This document shows, piece by piece, positions 51,279-63,722 of a stretch of 64,000 bases of DNA (the stretch's first letter is position 1; each line of letters opens with the position of its first letter). The DNA comes from Megalobrama amblycephala (Eukaryota; Chordata; Actinopteri; Cypriniformes; Xenocyprididae), in NCBI RefSeq assembly GCF_018812025.1, contig NC_063049.1:21985409-22049408 (forward strand), in the 5' to 3' direction. A model generated the notes under the pieces. That model was not told the origin of the DNA, did not search any database, and saw nothing but the letters and a program-made list of their open reading frames with translations. A program made the translations under genes and the position numbers.

Positions 51279-54200
51279 ATAGACAGATAGACCTACCCTG
51301 TGCAGCAGTAAACAGGTCATTGTCTTGTGATAAGCTATAGGGTGGTGTGGTCGGAACTTCACACGCAGGGTGAGTTTGCTGCTGCCTGGCAGAGAGCCAC
51401 AAGGCTTATCAACACTGAACACACTATGGCTGCCAGTGTCCACATCAAACTGGTAATGAGCCAATACTGTAGAGGTGTTGATGATCTGTACATTGTGTGT
51501 GACCTCTGTGCCCTCCTCAACACAGCCAAAGTCCAGTATAGAGGTACTAAGAGACACTATTGGACCTATAGGTGACAGAAGAAGATGATCAAACCATGTT
51601 TGATATGATTATAAACAGATGTTTGGGAAGCTCTTACTGTTGCGCTATGTATTGTACCTATGCAGGTGCCTGACACTTTGAGAAGGTCTTCACTTACTGC
51701 CCCATGACAGGTAAGGCAGAGGTAGTCCACACTTATGCTGTCCACTGTGAGTGGGGAGAAGCAGACAGGGACTTTCAACACTGAATGTGGGGCGATCTTC
51801 CCCTCATGCACCTCACAGTGGAATACAGACTCCATCAGAGGGGGTCGTCTCAGCCAGGACAGATTGAATGTTGTGCTAACCTAACGGAGAAAGAGAGTGA
51901 CTCTGAGAGAGAAATATCTGAGTAATGTCTAAATATTCATTTGTGCAAAAAAAGAAGGGAAACATACAGTGGAGAGGTTGTAGATCTCAAAGTGCTTTTC
52001 AAGAGAGTTTCCTACTGCCACACTGCCAAACTCAAGCACCTTACAGCCTTCCTCCTGTCCCATGGAGTTGATTTGGAGGTGGGGGTACTTGGCTGTTGAA
52101 AGGAATTTAAATGTGATCTGAGTCAATTTTGACAATAAAATACTTTCTCTCACTTTAATTTGCAGTGACAACTATGCAACACTATGGCTCTGCAGTACTA
52201 ACATTCCTCCTGCACAGCAACAATGGCTCAACCAATGGCATGAATTTGGAGCAGGATTATATGTCTGTCTAACCAATGAACAGTCATTATTTTTGTAATA
52301 GATTGCAACAATGACATACACAATATTAGCGGCCTTGGAATAAACTATTTTTTTGTCTAACATTTAAAAAAAAAAATTCTACACCATGAATCAAACCAAC
52401 CTCTGATATGAATCACTGCTTTGAAAACTATGATTTGAAGAAAAAAAGTATTTGAAAATCAGGTAATAAAAAATGTACAAGACTTTGTACTTTAAGAGGC
52501 AATTAACTATAATCACATGAGGCACATGAAATGAAATGAAATAACTGAATAAAGAAGAATGGTAAAATATAAAACTTTTGATTCATAGTAGGGTTCCAAT
52601 TATAAAAACAAAAAAACAATACATTTTAAATTATGCAAAATATTAATTTTCACAAATATATATTAATTTTGGGAGAGTAGGGAAACTTGATTAGCCATTC
52701 ACAATGCTCTATGGGAGTGGACGGCCACTCTTTTGTCCTGATTTGTTTGCCTTGGTTCTCTGATTGGAGGATCTTCAGGATGTATTGGTTGTGTAATTCT
52801 TCTCCTGAAATTTGGCTTTTAATACAAAATTTTTAATAAAGTTAAAATTTTGCTGATGGCCTCTAAAAGCATATTTCATAGATTAACAACTTCTGAGCTC
52901 ATGGTAGGTCTGTCTTCAAAGGTTTATAAAGAATTGTTAAATATTTTTTAAAATGAATGATTTTGCTACTGTAACATTTTAGAAAAGACCACAAAACTTG
53001 TCAGGTTTGGTTCGATTAAAACAAACTCTGGTGCGATTGCTGAATAAGTGTGAACGCTGCCATCCAAACTCTGGTGCGCACCAAACAAGCAGACCCCTGA
53101 AAAGGTGGGTTTCGATCCATTTTCAAACTAAATCTGGTGCGGTTCGACTGAAATATGAATGCAACACGGACTAAAGACATCTAAACAAACTAAAACAAGT
53201 TGTAATGTCACAAGATGAGATCTTAAAAAGGACAGGATGCTGAAGTATTCCTGTTTTTTCGTCATAGTCACGATGTTGCTCTTTACAGCTCAGTACAGGC
53301 GTCAGATATGGGTCTTCTTGCAACAGATATTCGTTTGTGTGTATAACAAATTAATTCCTGGAGGTGTTTTGACTCCTTTACACATTTTATAAGCTCTCTG
53401 TGAGTTCTCAGCTGGTAAAAATACCATCATATGTACGCACAATGAATGCATTTAGCCCAGCACACAGCATTGTTTTGGATGTCCAGTAAACTAAAAAACA
53501 GTTTTTTTGTTTTGTATCTTAAGATTCGTTGTTAAAAATGAGTGTAAATGCTAAGCAAACCAAAATTTTTTTTAGTAAGTCCAGACCAAAAGAACCGAGA
53601 GAACTGAACTGCAAGTGTAAACACCGTAAATGTGCTTTCTGAAATTCTTAAAATGTTGCACAACCAAATTTTAAGCGTCACTATCTTCTATGACATTTAA
53701 TCGACATTTAGAGTCCAACAAAAGCTTAGTATACTCACACAGCCCACGTAGAAGTACAGTACAGCTGCTCTCCCCATCATCTCCAAAAGCACAGCAGGCC
53801 TCAGCCTGGTACACTACAGCCTGCTGGGGTTTGAATTCTACTGTAACCCTGCATTCTTCTCCAGGCTTTAACTGTCCAGTCTCAGGGGACAGCTGGAACG
53901 GAGGATCCACACACCACCTGAATCCTGTCTGCAGCTTACTAGTGGAAAAATGTACATTCACAGGTTTTTAAATTATTTTCTTCACACTTTATAACTCAAC
54001 TGCCTTTGTGACCACCTAGTTTCCCTCAAAATAATACCCAAAGTACTATACTGTGATAAACAGAGCATACAGCTGCCACCTAATATTTCTTAGGTGGCAG
54101 CTGTATGCTCTTTAGACATGCAAACACATCTTTACCTGGAATTACGAAAGAGGAAGCTGGTTTGGGAGCTGTGCTGGGCAGCACAGGGTGGCAGCATCAC

Positions 54201-56655
54201 CGTGTCTGGAACCTCCAGGGCATGATGAGGAATCACAGCTCGCAGAGACACGTGGAATGTGCCTTCCTTACCCTGAAACTCTATAGTGTCCATATACTCA
54301 CACTGGAAATAGAAGGGCAAGAAAAAAGAACATACACAAATCCAAAATATATTATTGCATAATGAATTGATGTGCACACTAAAGTCAATATTATGACAGG
54401 TCTTCTAGTCATGCAAATAAGATTTGTCAATACTTGCTGTGAATATTGATTGATTGATTGATTCATTATAATCGTAGGATTATTGAATGCCTCAAGTTTA
54501 AAAAGATATAACAGATAAGAAACACAAGCGAATTAAACTTTACTTTCTCAAGAGGCTGAAAAGTAACTGGGAGTGAGAAAGATGTTCCTGGGCTCAGAAG
54601 GATGGTCTGAGGAAATGGTGTGCTGAAGAACTTGGTCTCAGGAGGTCTGAAAATGACAAAATAAACAAATCTGTCAGTATAAACACTACTCTTCAAAAAT
54701 TTGGGATCAAAAAGATTTTTGTAAATATTAATACTTTTATTCAGCAAGTATGCACTAAATTGATCAAAAGTGACAGTAAAGACATTTATAATAGAATTTT
54801 CTATTTCAATTAAATGCTGTTCATTTGAACTTTCTATTCATCAAAGAATCCTGAAAAAAAAAAGTATAGCGGTTCCCACAAAAATATTAAGCAGCAAATC
54901 AGCATATTAAAATGATCTATGAAGGATCATATGACTGAAAACTTGGGTAATGATGCTGAAAATTCAGTTCTGCCATCACAGGAATAAACTGCATTTGAAA
55001 ATATATTCAAATAGAAAACAGTTATTTGAAATTGCAATAACATTTTACAATATTAAATGTACCCTTAAAACTAAACCGTAAAACTACTCCAAATGAATGA
55101 ATGTAGCATACTTGCCAGTACACTAAGCCTTGAATCCTGTAAAAAGTAAGTGTTGGTCTTTATGAGTTATTGTTTTAAGTGGATTGACCTGAAGGTGAGT
55201 TTCTGGAGTTTTCCACGTATGTTTCTAAGGATCAGAGATTTGGTATACTCTAGCCCTGGCTCCCAGCCCTCCCAGACCAGCTCAGCACAGGTCTCCACAC
55301 CAAAGAAGCAGTTCTGGGTTCTCTTCTGAAGGCCCCCTGACCTGAGGCTCGAGACCCTCTGAAAACAAAGTAAGCAAGTCATAATGTCTGTTGTCTTTTT
55401 ACACCAGCAGAGGGCAGCAAAGCATTTTAGCAGACTGACAGAAAAAAGCCAATGCAAAATCAGTCAAATGATTAAAGGGTTAGTTCACCCAAAAATGAAA
55501 ATTCTGTCATTTATTACTCACCTTCATGCCGTTCCACACCCGTAAGACCTTTGTTCATCTTCGGAACGCAAATTGAGATATTTTTGTTGAAATCCGATGG
55601 CTCAGTGAGGCCTGCATAGACAGCAATGACATTTCCTCTCTCAAGATCCATAAAGGTACTAAAAACATATTTAAATCGGTTCATGTGAGTACAGTGGTTC
55701 AATATTAATATTATAAAGTGACAAGAATATTTTTGGTGCGCCAAAAAAACCCCAAAATAACGATTTATATAGTGATGGCCAATTTCAAAACATTGCTTCA
55801 GGAAGCATCGGAACATTATGAATCAGCGTATCGAATTCGGAGTGCCAAAGTCACGTGATTTCAGCAGTTGGCGGTTTGACACGCGATCCGAATCATGATT
55901 CAATACGCTGATTCATTATGCTCCGAAGCGTCCTGAAGCAGTGTTTTGAAATCGGCCATCACTAAATAAGTCGTTATTTTGTTTTTTTTTGGCGCACCAA
56001 AAATATTCTCGTCGCTTTATAATATTAATATTGAACCACTGAACTCACATTAACTGATTTAAATATGTTTTAGTACATTAATGGATCCTGAGAGAGGAAA
56101 TGTCATTGCTGGCTATGGAAGCCTCACTGAGTCATTGGATTTCAACTAAAATACCTTAATTTGTGTTCCGAAGATGAATGAAGGTCTTACGGGTGTGGAA
56201 CGGCATGAGGGTGAGTAATAAATGGCATTATTTTCATTTTTGGGTGAACTAACCCTTTAAAAACTAGCTGCAAACAATAGCAGAAGAAACAAAACTTGAT
56301 TAAGTAGATATAAAAGGCTAATAATGAGCAAAAAAATAAGAATAGAGGACAGAATGAATAGGAAATAGGAGCTAACTACAAGTTGTAAAGGTAATTTTTA
56401 TTATGGAAAATGTTATGTTTATATATTTTATATGTGTTGTTTTTTTAATATAATAGTTTTAGTGAGAATTTTGCAAGTTCCTTTGTCAACTTAACCCATT
56501 TAGTGTGACAACATGCTGTAGCCTATAGTATAGAGTGTGACATATTTTTTCATTTTTTTGACTTTCAAAACACATCTCACCTTTCTATGCTGGTTGTGTG
56601 CAACTCCAAAGGGAATGCCTGAGCTCAGAGGATTCACTGGATTATCCGTCAACAT
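34712..56655 (-). CDS. cfap65: Cilia- and flagella-associated protein 65 (CCDC108), 32 coding exons, four frame breaks
   Basis: CFAP65 is a large axoneme-associated protein needed for motile cilia and sperm flagella, built of repeated Ig/MSP-like beta domains with a coiled-coil-rich tail. Exons on the minus strand: 56655-56581, 55358-55189, 54646-54544, 54302-54136, 53938-53739, 52092-51968, 51880-51658, 51565-51297, 51116-50919, 50723-50334, 49269-49132, 45716-45477, 45209-44985, 44908-44762, 44005-43840, 43369-43241, 42942-42729, 42623-42495, 42413-42236*, 42148-42082, 41987-41876*, 40378-40187, 39566-39417, 39317-39173*, 38831-38715, 37971-37834, 37736-37692, 37583-37360, 37239-37114, 36888-36593*, 35156-35022, 34844-34712. 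Identity rests on family phrases such as LWRLFNLDALNTYL, EPLFLDLIGTCHS, YHKDLRQWEEE and TTRPRIIALPP. Exons marked * are one base out of phase. Ignoring those breaks the length is about 1787 residues, close to mammalian CFAP65 (about 1900). The start ATG 56655 is the first in a coding-like exon; a 5' UTR exon probably lies near 57,400. Confidence 0.93.
36593..36888 (-). pseudogene. cfap65: cfap65 exon 30 with a one-base loss
   Basis: Flanking splice phases demand 297 bases; the exon has 296. The upstream part matches the family (SLLDEPQFQQSLVEDDTEQL, residues conserved with mammalian CFAP65), and so does the downstream part (QEEIKMKVQESIRR), but in another frame. The switch falls near the A4 run read at 36738-36741. 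Reading straight through would stop inside the exon. Confidence 0.8.
38133..38560. repeat. Dispersed fish repeat (AAAAGTTTGGGG family), intron of cfap65
   Basis: It shares the phrases TCTATTCATCAAAGAATC, AAATATTAAGCAGCA and AGACTGGAGTAATGATGCTG with 54688-55060 and, in part, with 43439-43750 in other cfap65 introns. It is a common non-coding repeat of cyprinids whose class I cannot name with certainty. Confidence 0.65.
39062..39095. repeat. (AAAC)n microsatellite
   Basis: A simple tandem AAAC run lies in a cfap65 intron. Confidence 0.9.
39173..39317 (-). pseudogene. cfap65: cfap65 exon 24 with a one-base gain
   Basis: Both neighbouring introns are phase 0, so the exon should be a multiple of three, but it is 145 bases. 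The frame is correct up to the GDIPVCSR part and correct again from ILFLTNVSHTDEVLYKW onward in a shifted frame. The extra base is in the two-A run read on the plus strand as TT at 39259-39260. Unshifted reading stops within the exon. Confidence 0.8.
39717..40150. repeat. Dispersed fish repeat, copy in cfap65 intron, interrupted by a foldback
   Basis: It begins TTTAAAGTCACCATGAAATT and contains the TCCCTCTTGCAGCG and AGAAGCCATTTCACTCGG phrases shared with 32554-32960. It is split by the small foldback element at 39933-40033. Confidence 0.6.
39933..40033. mobile_element. 101-bp foldback MITE
   Basis: The left arm TCCCAGACAGCAACA..GTGTGGCCCAGATC and the right arm GATCTGGGCC.ACAC..TGTTGCTGTCAGGGA are imperfect inverted repeats of about 30 bp with a short middle. 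It interrupts the repeat at 39717-40150. Confidence 0.65.
40628..41381. mobile_element. Palindromic foldback element, intron of cfap65, copy 1
   Basis: The ends read AAAGGGTTAGTTCAC and GTGAACTAACCCTTT, and the two halves are near reverse complements of each other over roughly 350 bp each (CTCAAGATCCATAAAGGTAC pairs with GTACCTTTATGGATCTTGAG). It is homologous to 55474-56258. No protein is encoded. Confidence 0.8.
41727..41790. repeat. (AATAT)n microsatellite
   Basis: A pentanucleotide AT-rich run lies between cfap65 exons 21 and 22. Confidence 0.9.
41876..41987 (-). pseudogene. cfap65: cfap65 exon 21 with a one-base gain
   Basis: Phases of the neighbours demand 111 bases; the exon has 112. 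LNFTGITVERDRRYIH reads in the incoming frame, and FAPMAIGGFSPPKQ, which continues into exon 22, reads in the shifted frame. The extra base lies around 41934-41942 (GGAAAGGTG on the plus strand). Confidence 0.75.
42236..42413 (-). pseudogene. cfap65: cfap65 exon 19 with a one-base gain
   Basis: The exon should be 177 bases by phase but is 178. SFLFPEDQQIELEYWAETGD to SISPR reads in the incoming frame, then a stop follows. SGKLQPGQQRTVQFTYR, which joins exon 20 correctly, needs one base fewer at the two-T run read as AA at 42285-42286 on the plus strand. Confidence 0.85.
43439..43750. repeat. Dispersed fish repeat (AAAAGTTTGGGG family), intron of cfap65
   Basis: It starts CACTACCGTTCAAAAGTTTG and continues with ATTTATTTGATCAATAATA and related phrases. 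It is the same family as 38133-38560 and 54688-55060. Confidence 0.7.
44135..44477. mobile_element. 343-bp hAT-type foldback element
   Basis: The element starts TAGGGCTGGGCGATATAT and ends ATATATCGCCCAGCCCTA, and it is palindromic over about 150 bp per arm. The 8-bp sequence AACTCTGT flanks it on both sides (44127-44134 and 44478-44485). End sequence and duplication length fit hAT. It lies between cfap65 exons 14 and 15. Confidence 0.85.
46036..46106 (-). pseudogene. tRNA-Gln(TTG) pseudogene
   Basis: The 71-base sequence starts GGTTTCATGGTGTAATGG and has the anticodon loop CTTTGAA (anticodon TTG) and a GAGTTCGAATCT T-arm. Changes in the acceptor, anticodon and T stems break pairing. It is the first member of the tRNA cluster in the intron between cfap65 exons 11 and 12. 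Confidence 0.75.
46270..46340 (-). tRNA. tRNA-Pro(AGG)-like, probably decayed
   Basis: The 71-base sequence has GGTCTAGGGGTATGATTCTC, an anticodon loop TTTAGGG giving AGG, and GGTCCCGGGTTCAAATCC. The acceptor stem keeps most pairs with one mismatch and wobble pairs. It may be a pseudogene. Confidence 0.65.
46712..46784 (+). tRNA. tRNA-Ala(AGC)
   Basis: The 73-base cloverleaf has acceptor GGGGAAT/ATTCTCC (one G-T pair), D-arm GCTC/GAGT, anticodon stem CTCGC/GCGAG with loop TTAGCAT (anticodon AGC), and T-arm GCGGG/CCCAC with one C-A mismatch. A TTTT run about 15 bp downstream could end pol III transcription. It is the best-preserved tRNA of the cluster and the only one on the plus strand. Confidence 0.75.
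46936..47001 (-). pseudogene. tRNA-Gln(CTG) pseudogene
   Basis: The 5' two thirds are intact (GGTTCCATGGTGTAATGG and anticodon loop CTCTGAA), but the T-loop is shortened by several bases, leaving 66 bases in all. Confidence 0.75.
47043..47271. mobile_element. Short foldback element flanked by TTAA
   Basis: The ends AGGGTTAGTTCAG and GGTTAACTAACTCT are inverted repeats lying inside TTAA on each side. It is a shorter relative of the elements at 40628-41381 and 55474-56258. Confidence 0.65.
47457..47491 (-). pseudogene. 3' half of a tRNA-Gln
   Basis: It keeps the ATCCAGTGATCC...AAGTTCAAATCTTGG part and loses the 5' half. It is a decayed copy inside the repeated tRNA-bearing unit. Confidence 0.65.
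47660..47733 (-). tRNA. tRNA-Ile(AAT)
   Basis: GGCTGGTTAGCTCAGTTGG starts the molecule, the anticodon loop is CTAATAA (anticodon AAT), and the T stem ATGGG/CCCAT is fully paired. The D stem has one mismatch and the acceptor has one mismatch plus a wobble. An AAAA run on the plus strand just outside (47654-47657) would be a pol III terminator. It may still be functional. Confidence 0.65.
48341..48387 (-). pseudogene. 5' half of a tRNA-Gln
   Basis: GGTTTCATGGTGTAATGGTT and the D arm are present; the anticodon region is rearranged and the 3' half is missing. Confidence 0.65.
48593..48657 (-). pseudogene. tRNA-Gln with deleted anticodon loop
   Basis: Acceptor (GGTTCC/GGAACC), D-arm and T-arm (GAGTTCAAATCTCGG) are well kept, but about six bases including the anticodon are lost, leaving 65 bases. 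Confidence 0.75.
48770..48850 (-). pseudogene. Chimeric tRNA: Ile 5' part joined to Phe 3' part
   Basis: On the minus strand the first bases (GGCTGGTTAGCTCAGTTGGTT) are those of tRNA-Ile. After a short junk piece comes GCCGAAAT, the start of tRNA-Phe, joined directly to its anticodon arm (GACTGAAGATCT, anticodon GAA) and T-arm (GGTTCAATCCCGG), with the Phe D-arm missing. Confidence 0.65.
51233..51277. repeat. (GATA)n microsatellite
   Basis: A simple repeat lies directly next to cfap65 exon 8, on its intronic 3' side (minus-strand sense). Confidence 0.9.
52985..53630. repeat. Probable dispersed repeat in a cfap65 intron
   Basis: The phrases CTCTGGTGCGATTG, TGGTGCGCACCAAAC and the late CAGACCAAAAGAACCGAGAG resemble a common fish DNA repeat with GGTTCG-type ends. 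Its boundaries are not certain. Confidence 0.4.
54062..54111. repeat. Perfect 22-bp hairpin in cfap65 intron 4
   Basis: The arm at 54062-54083 (AGAGCATACAGCTGCCACCT and AA) is the exact reverse complement of 54090-54111 around the 6-base loop TATTTC. It lies 25 bp from the exon 4 donor (54136). It may be a relic of a foldback insertion or a structured intronic RNA. Confidence 0.85.
54688..55060. repeat. Dispersed fish repeat (AAAAGTTTGGGG family), intron of cfap65
   Basis: It starts CACTACTCTTCAAAAATTTG and shares its body with 38133-38560 (TCTATTCATCAAAGAATC and AATATTAAGCAGCAAATC). Confidence 0.7.
55474..56258. mobile_element. Palindromic foldback element, intron of cfap65, copy 2
   Basis: AAAGGGTTAGTTCACCC at the left and GGGTGAACTAACCCTTT at the right, with long inverted arms meeting in the middle; TTAA overlaps both ends. 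It is homologous to 40628-41381. Confidence 0.8.
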
Positions 56656-58895
56656 TGCAACTAAAACAAACAACCAAACCAACAGAGGTCAATAGTGCTG
56701 TATTAAAATATTTCATATAGCTTTTATATCACATTAAATTAGATTAATCAGACATGGCTGTAGTACTTGAAGGATTTGGGGCTTTATCAGTGATGAACCT
56801 AAATTTCATCTGACTGATATTATGAACATATAAAGTCCATACTGCATTAGGCAATACCTGTACTACAGCTGCATGCCTAAGTGATATATTTACATTTATT
56901 GCAAAAGCAGGATCTGTTATGTGCCTGTCTGACTCTGAGGTTAACTGAGGCTGGTGTAAATGTATGACCCTGTCACTCATTTCTTTACATCTCTATTAGC
57001 TTAAGTGATTTGCCTTAAGGAAAAGGTGATTGCCTCAGAGGATCATCAAATGAAATGTTATTGATAAAGATACACTGGGTTTTCTGTTTTATATTTCTAA
57101 AATGAATGACATATTTTCTTTTAAAAGTTGACAAGGCGTTAAAATTGCATACATGATGTAATTCTGTTCAAATCAATCATAAAATTAGACTGCTAAACAA
57201 TAAAACAATGTATATCAAGTATTTACAGTCACGCGCTTATATTACGTTTGTTCCTCGCGTTATTTTTATGTAGCCTACTAAAAATATAACTTACCACAGC
57301 AGTTATATCACAGTTATATCTCAAACAAAACGAGAAAACTGAATAGAAATGTGTCAATTTATTTGTTTCGCCATGCTGAAAGTTTTGCTCCCAGTTCAGT
57401 TGTGTATTCGAGCTCCATGACAACGCCGACGGAAACAGCTAAGGGACATTCTACACACAGCGAGTTTTTTTTTCTTTCTTTTTTTTTTTTGCTCAAGGAC
57501 TTCAACAATAGCTTCAGGTGAGATCGAAATGCAGGTGCAATTTTCCAAATGCGTGATAAATGTTCACAGTTTGCCTCTTTGAGTGCTCGAGTTTCCTATA
57601 GTTTGGCAGGGTATTTATTCCCGTCACTGCAATGCATTTAATCAACATATAAATATGTCCTATTCTAGTTTGGCTGAGATGGACCACTGCACCTTCTCTG
57701 CTTTAATATTTAATTGTTGGCCTTACACCACACCCCTGTAAAAATGCTCTTTTGGTCATTGAGGTAATTCATCTTTTCAAATTAAATGGCCTGGTGACAT
57801 CAGCATAAGGAGTAGATTATTTTACTTTTCCTTCATTAACTTAATTATTTGCCTATCAGTAAACCCCCCTGAGTAATTCATATTTGAGAGGCTGTGGCCA
57901 TAAATATCCAGGCCCACGTTGTTTATAATGCACTGTAGATTCATCTGCGCTTTAATCACCATCTCTGTCAGCTAGAGGTTAAAAGGGAGAGGAGAGTGGG
58001 ACGATGAATATGTAGGATGGGGGGTAATATTCGTTTACAGTTTTAAACCTTTTGCTCATGAGCCAGACGCATAAACATTTGTACTGTATGCAGCATTTTC
58101 ACATCCTCAAAAAAACAAAAAGGGTTCAATGACAGCAAGTGAGAGAATGCCTGAAACTCATCTTCAATTTTGTTTATTTCCCTTTGTCTCCAAGTACATA
58201 TTTTACCAGCAATCTTTGAAGGTCACACAATCCTTCAAACGGAGTCCTGATATCAGTTGAATAAATTAGATATATAATCTATAACAGTTAAATAACATTA
58301 AAGACAGCAACAACATGACATAAACTAATGGACTAACTAATGAACCGTTCACAGTTTGCCCTTGTTCAATATTTGCCGAGGATTTACCAGTTCCTCAGTG
58401 TTTCTTAGTCAATGGTTACTGGAAGAATGCTGACACTGATGACCTCTGGATAATTTCCTGTTCCTCAGCATCCACTTTTGACTACGTACTAAACGAAATG
58501 TGTTCAAGAGATCAATGAGCACAAGTGTCGGCCTGTGACTTTCAGTGGAAAGGCCTCCTCATTTGGTTCAACAGCTTCTATTTTTTCAACCAAAATGTCC
58601 ATATTAACATATATAATAAAGAGTAAGAAAAACAAGTTAGTTTGAAATAGTGTACATTTGCAGTTTACAAGCAGCCTTCAAGAAAAAATATTAAGTGCAA
58701 ATAAACTGGAAGACCATTTTCATGAATCATTTAAGACTTTTTGACTATAAACATCCTGTGAGTATTCATGGACAATGAACTCATTGGGCCTAATGGGTTA
58801 ATTTTGACATCAACAGCTTTCAGTCTTGAGGTGCTGGATTTTAAACCTTGACGTAGTTAGCTGTCCAATTCATGAACTGACATGCCATTAATTCC
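56656..58895. other. Intergenic between mnx2 and cfap65, includes likely cfap65 5' end
   Basis: The cfap65 promoter and untranslated first exon should lie here; an ATG-rich stretch at 57,365-57,423 could be the 5' UTR, but no initiator exon could be fixed. The region 57,730-58,010 is repeat-free and of mixed composition with several TAATTA-like cores, as seen in conserved non-coding elements near homeobox genes. mnx2 3' UTR sequence must occupy part of 58,200-58,895. Confidence 0.35.
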
Positions 58896-61209
<2,314 letters not shown>

Positions 61210-63319
61210 GGAGCTGAACTTTAAGTGTCAAGCTAAAATTTGGTTATAAATTAGTTTAAGAGTTTCTTTTTTCTTCACACTAGGTTTAATTTACAATGAA
61301 CTCTTCCTTAGGCCACTGACCTGACCGTTGGTAATATTGTCTAACTCTTTAAGACAGTTGTGGATATTTTGTTTCTCTATAACTGTGTTTTCATCTCTAT
61401 ACCCGTGACGCAACACTATGCCTGGAGCGCGAGCAGGCATCAGTTTTTGACTGTCTCGCGCTCTAGCACGCTCCTCCTAAACACTCTCTGATTGGTTCAT
61501 TTGGATGCTCTTATAGTTGAGAATCTTCCAAAAATATTCTAATTAATTCACTACACACGCATTTATTTCAACATCAAGCCATACAATTCACATCTCTTAC
61601 GACTTAAAAATATATATAAAAATTTATATAAAAATATATAAATTGGCCACACAAACATTTGTTTACAACAATTGGTCCTTTGGAAAAATAATTTTGGTCT
61701 ACCAATAGTTTGCAATAGGCTATTAATAAAACAGCAACGTAAACAACAATAAGTAAATGTGTTATAGGTTGAGATTAATATACAAAAAATGGTTATTTTA
61801 CACTAAATACTGCACACATTTTTTTAGCAAACAAAATATCACAAATAGTCTACATATTTATTAACATTATCGATATGATTTCAACTGGTGATCTATGTTA
61901 TTATATTTTTCTTATTTCACTGTATGAAAATGTGATTACACTGTATGTTATGGCAATATTATTTCACTTTATTAAATTTGATTTTCCTCATCAGTAATTA
62001 CATTCGTAAAAATGTTTAAGATTTAGATGTTTGGTGCAAGTTAATAATAACGTCCCTTTATTAATTAAAATTACAATGTTAGAAATATTTTAAATAAGCC
62101 TACATCATAACAATTAAAAGAATAGAACATCTAAATAAAATAAAAATCTTGTAGGCCTAATCTGAAATGAATTGCTTCTGAATAGCCAGTCGTTTATCTG
62201 AGATAGCCTATATGTCCTTGTCTTGTCACAATCAGATGGTAATTCAAATTTCACTCAGACTGCTTGACTAAAGCATCTTCTTTAGAGCATCGAAGAGGAA
62301 TTCATAGTGTACGAGGAGGAATTAAACATTAGTTCCACTCTTCTCGAAATTAAGTTTCAGGTTTCTCCTGAATGGTGGAATATATATTTAAAGGTTCAAA
62401 TACATTGCTAACTAACTCACACTAACCTTGACAAAGGGACAATGGCGGACACGGACAGGTTGACCTTTTCCACTCCGCGCGCTCGCAGGTGCGATTCCGC
62501 CTTGCTTTTCTCACACTATATGCGGCGTGTTTGCATGACCACTCGCTCACCCTTGTTTCTTATCTGGTGCAAACATATACTAATGCACAAATAAATCAAC
62601 AAGCATGATAAACGCAAACGGACACGCTGCAGTTGTAATGTTCTGTCATTATCTGCCGCTTATTTGCTGCTTGTTTTTCCAGTAATAATGTCGAAACAGC
62701 CGTTTATTTGCACGAGGGCTGCTGAGACGTTTGGAGAGAATAACGATCTGACACTAGAGCGTGCCAACACGGAAGAAAGTGCAGTACGAATTAAAAAAAA
62801 AAAAAAAAAAAAAAGACAACAAAAAATCATTACTGTGTCAAAGACTGAGCAAAGATTCAAAAACGAGAAAGAAGCCAATATTATTTAATAGCTCAAAGTC
62901 ATGGCTTTTGAGGTGAACTGCTGTTGTCTTCATTTAATGTTCAGTTATTTGCACTCTTTTTTTTCTCTCTCTCTCTCTCTCTGTGAATAGTTTTTCTCAT
63001 GGGAAGTCTGGTTGTGCTCTCAGCACTGTCAGTGAGTTCCCAGACAAGACCTTGAGGTTATAATTAATCTCAGTTCATTAGGAAGATAAAGGTCAATTAT
63101 TAGGCTTCTACCTGTCAATCATTAACAGTGCTTGGGTTTACACACAGCAGAACAGATAATAAAATGATTTGTCTTTCTTTTCTTTAATTTCAGGGAAGAC
63201 AAATAAAATATTTTGAGGTTTTGAAAATGGCCAATACAAAGTAGGAGGGACCAAGTGATACACATTCAGTATTAGACAACAACAACACAAAAGTGCTGTT
63301 TAATGAAATATATATTCAT
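61210..63319. other. Upstream flank of mnx2, promoter region
   Basis: On the minus strand a CCAAT motif (plus-strand ATTGG near 61490) and a TATA-like CTATAAGA (near 61510) lie about 280-300 bp before the ATG and could be promoter parts. The region 62,995-63,170 is repeat-free with several homeobox-type TAATTA/ATTATTA cores and a CCTGTCAATCATTA phrase, a candidate enhancer. A TC microsatellite lies at about 62,955-62,983 and an A-tract at about 62,791-62,814. Confidence 0.3.
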
Positions 63320-63722
63320 GCAAATCAAGTCACAAGTCGCAGGAGTATATTTGTAGCAATAGCCAACTTTGTATGGGTCAAAATGATCGATTTTACTTTT
63401 ATGGCAAAAACCATTAGGATATTAAATAAAGATCATGTTCCATGAAGATATTTTATGAATTTCCAACCGTAAATATATCAAAAATGTGTTTTTGTGAGTG
63501 GATATGCATTACTAAGGACTTAATTTGGACAACTTTAAAGCGATTTTCTCAATATTTTTGTGCACCTTCAGATTCCAGATTTTCAAATATTTGTATCTCG
63601 ACCAGATATTGTCCTAACAAACCATACATCAATGGAAAGCTTATTTATTCATGCTTTCAGATAAATCTCAATTTAAAAAAAATGTACCCTTATGACTGGT
63701 TTTATGGTCCAGGGTCACAAAT
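63320..63722. repeat. Dispersed fish repeat
   Basis: The phrases TATATTTGTAGCAATAGCCA, AAAGATCATGTTCCATGAAG, CATACATCAATGGAAAGCTT and TGGTCCAGGGTCACAAATAT are in the order typical of a very common zebrafish/cyprinid repeat. The family name was not determined. Confidence 0.7.

Noticed and set aside
57229..57423. Possible first coding exon of cfap65
   Set aside because: The ATG-led frames here end quickly and none joins in phase to the exon at 56581-56655; it is more likely 5' UTR.
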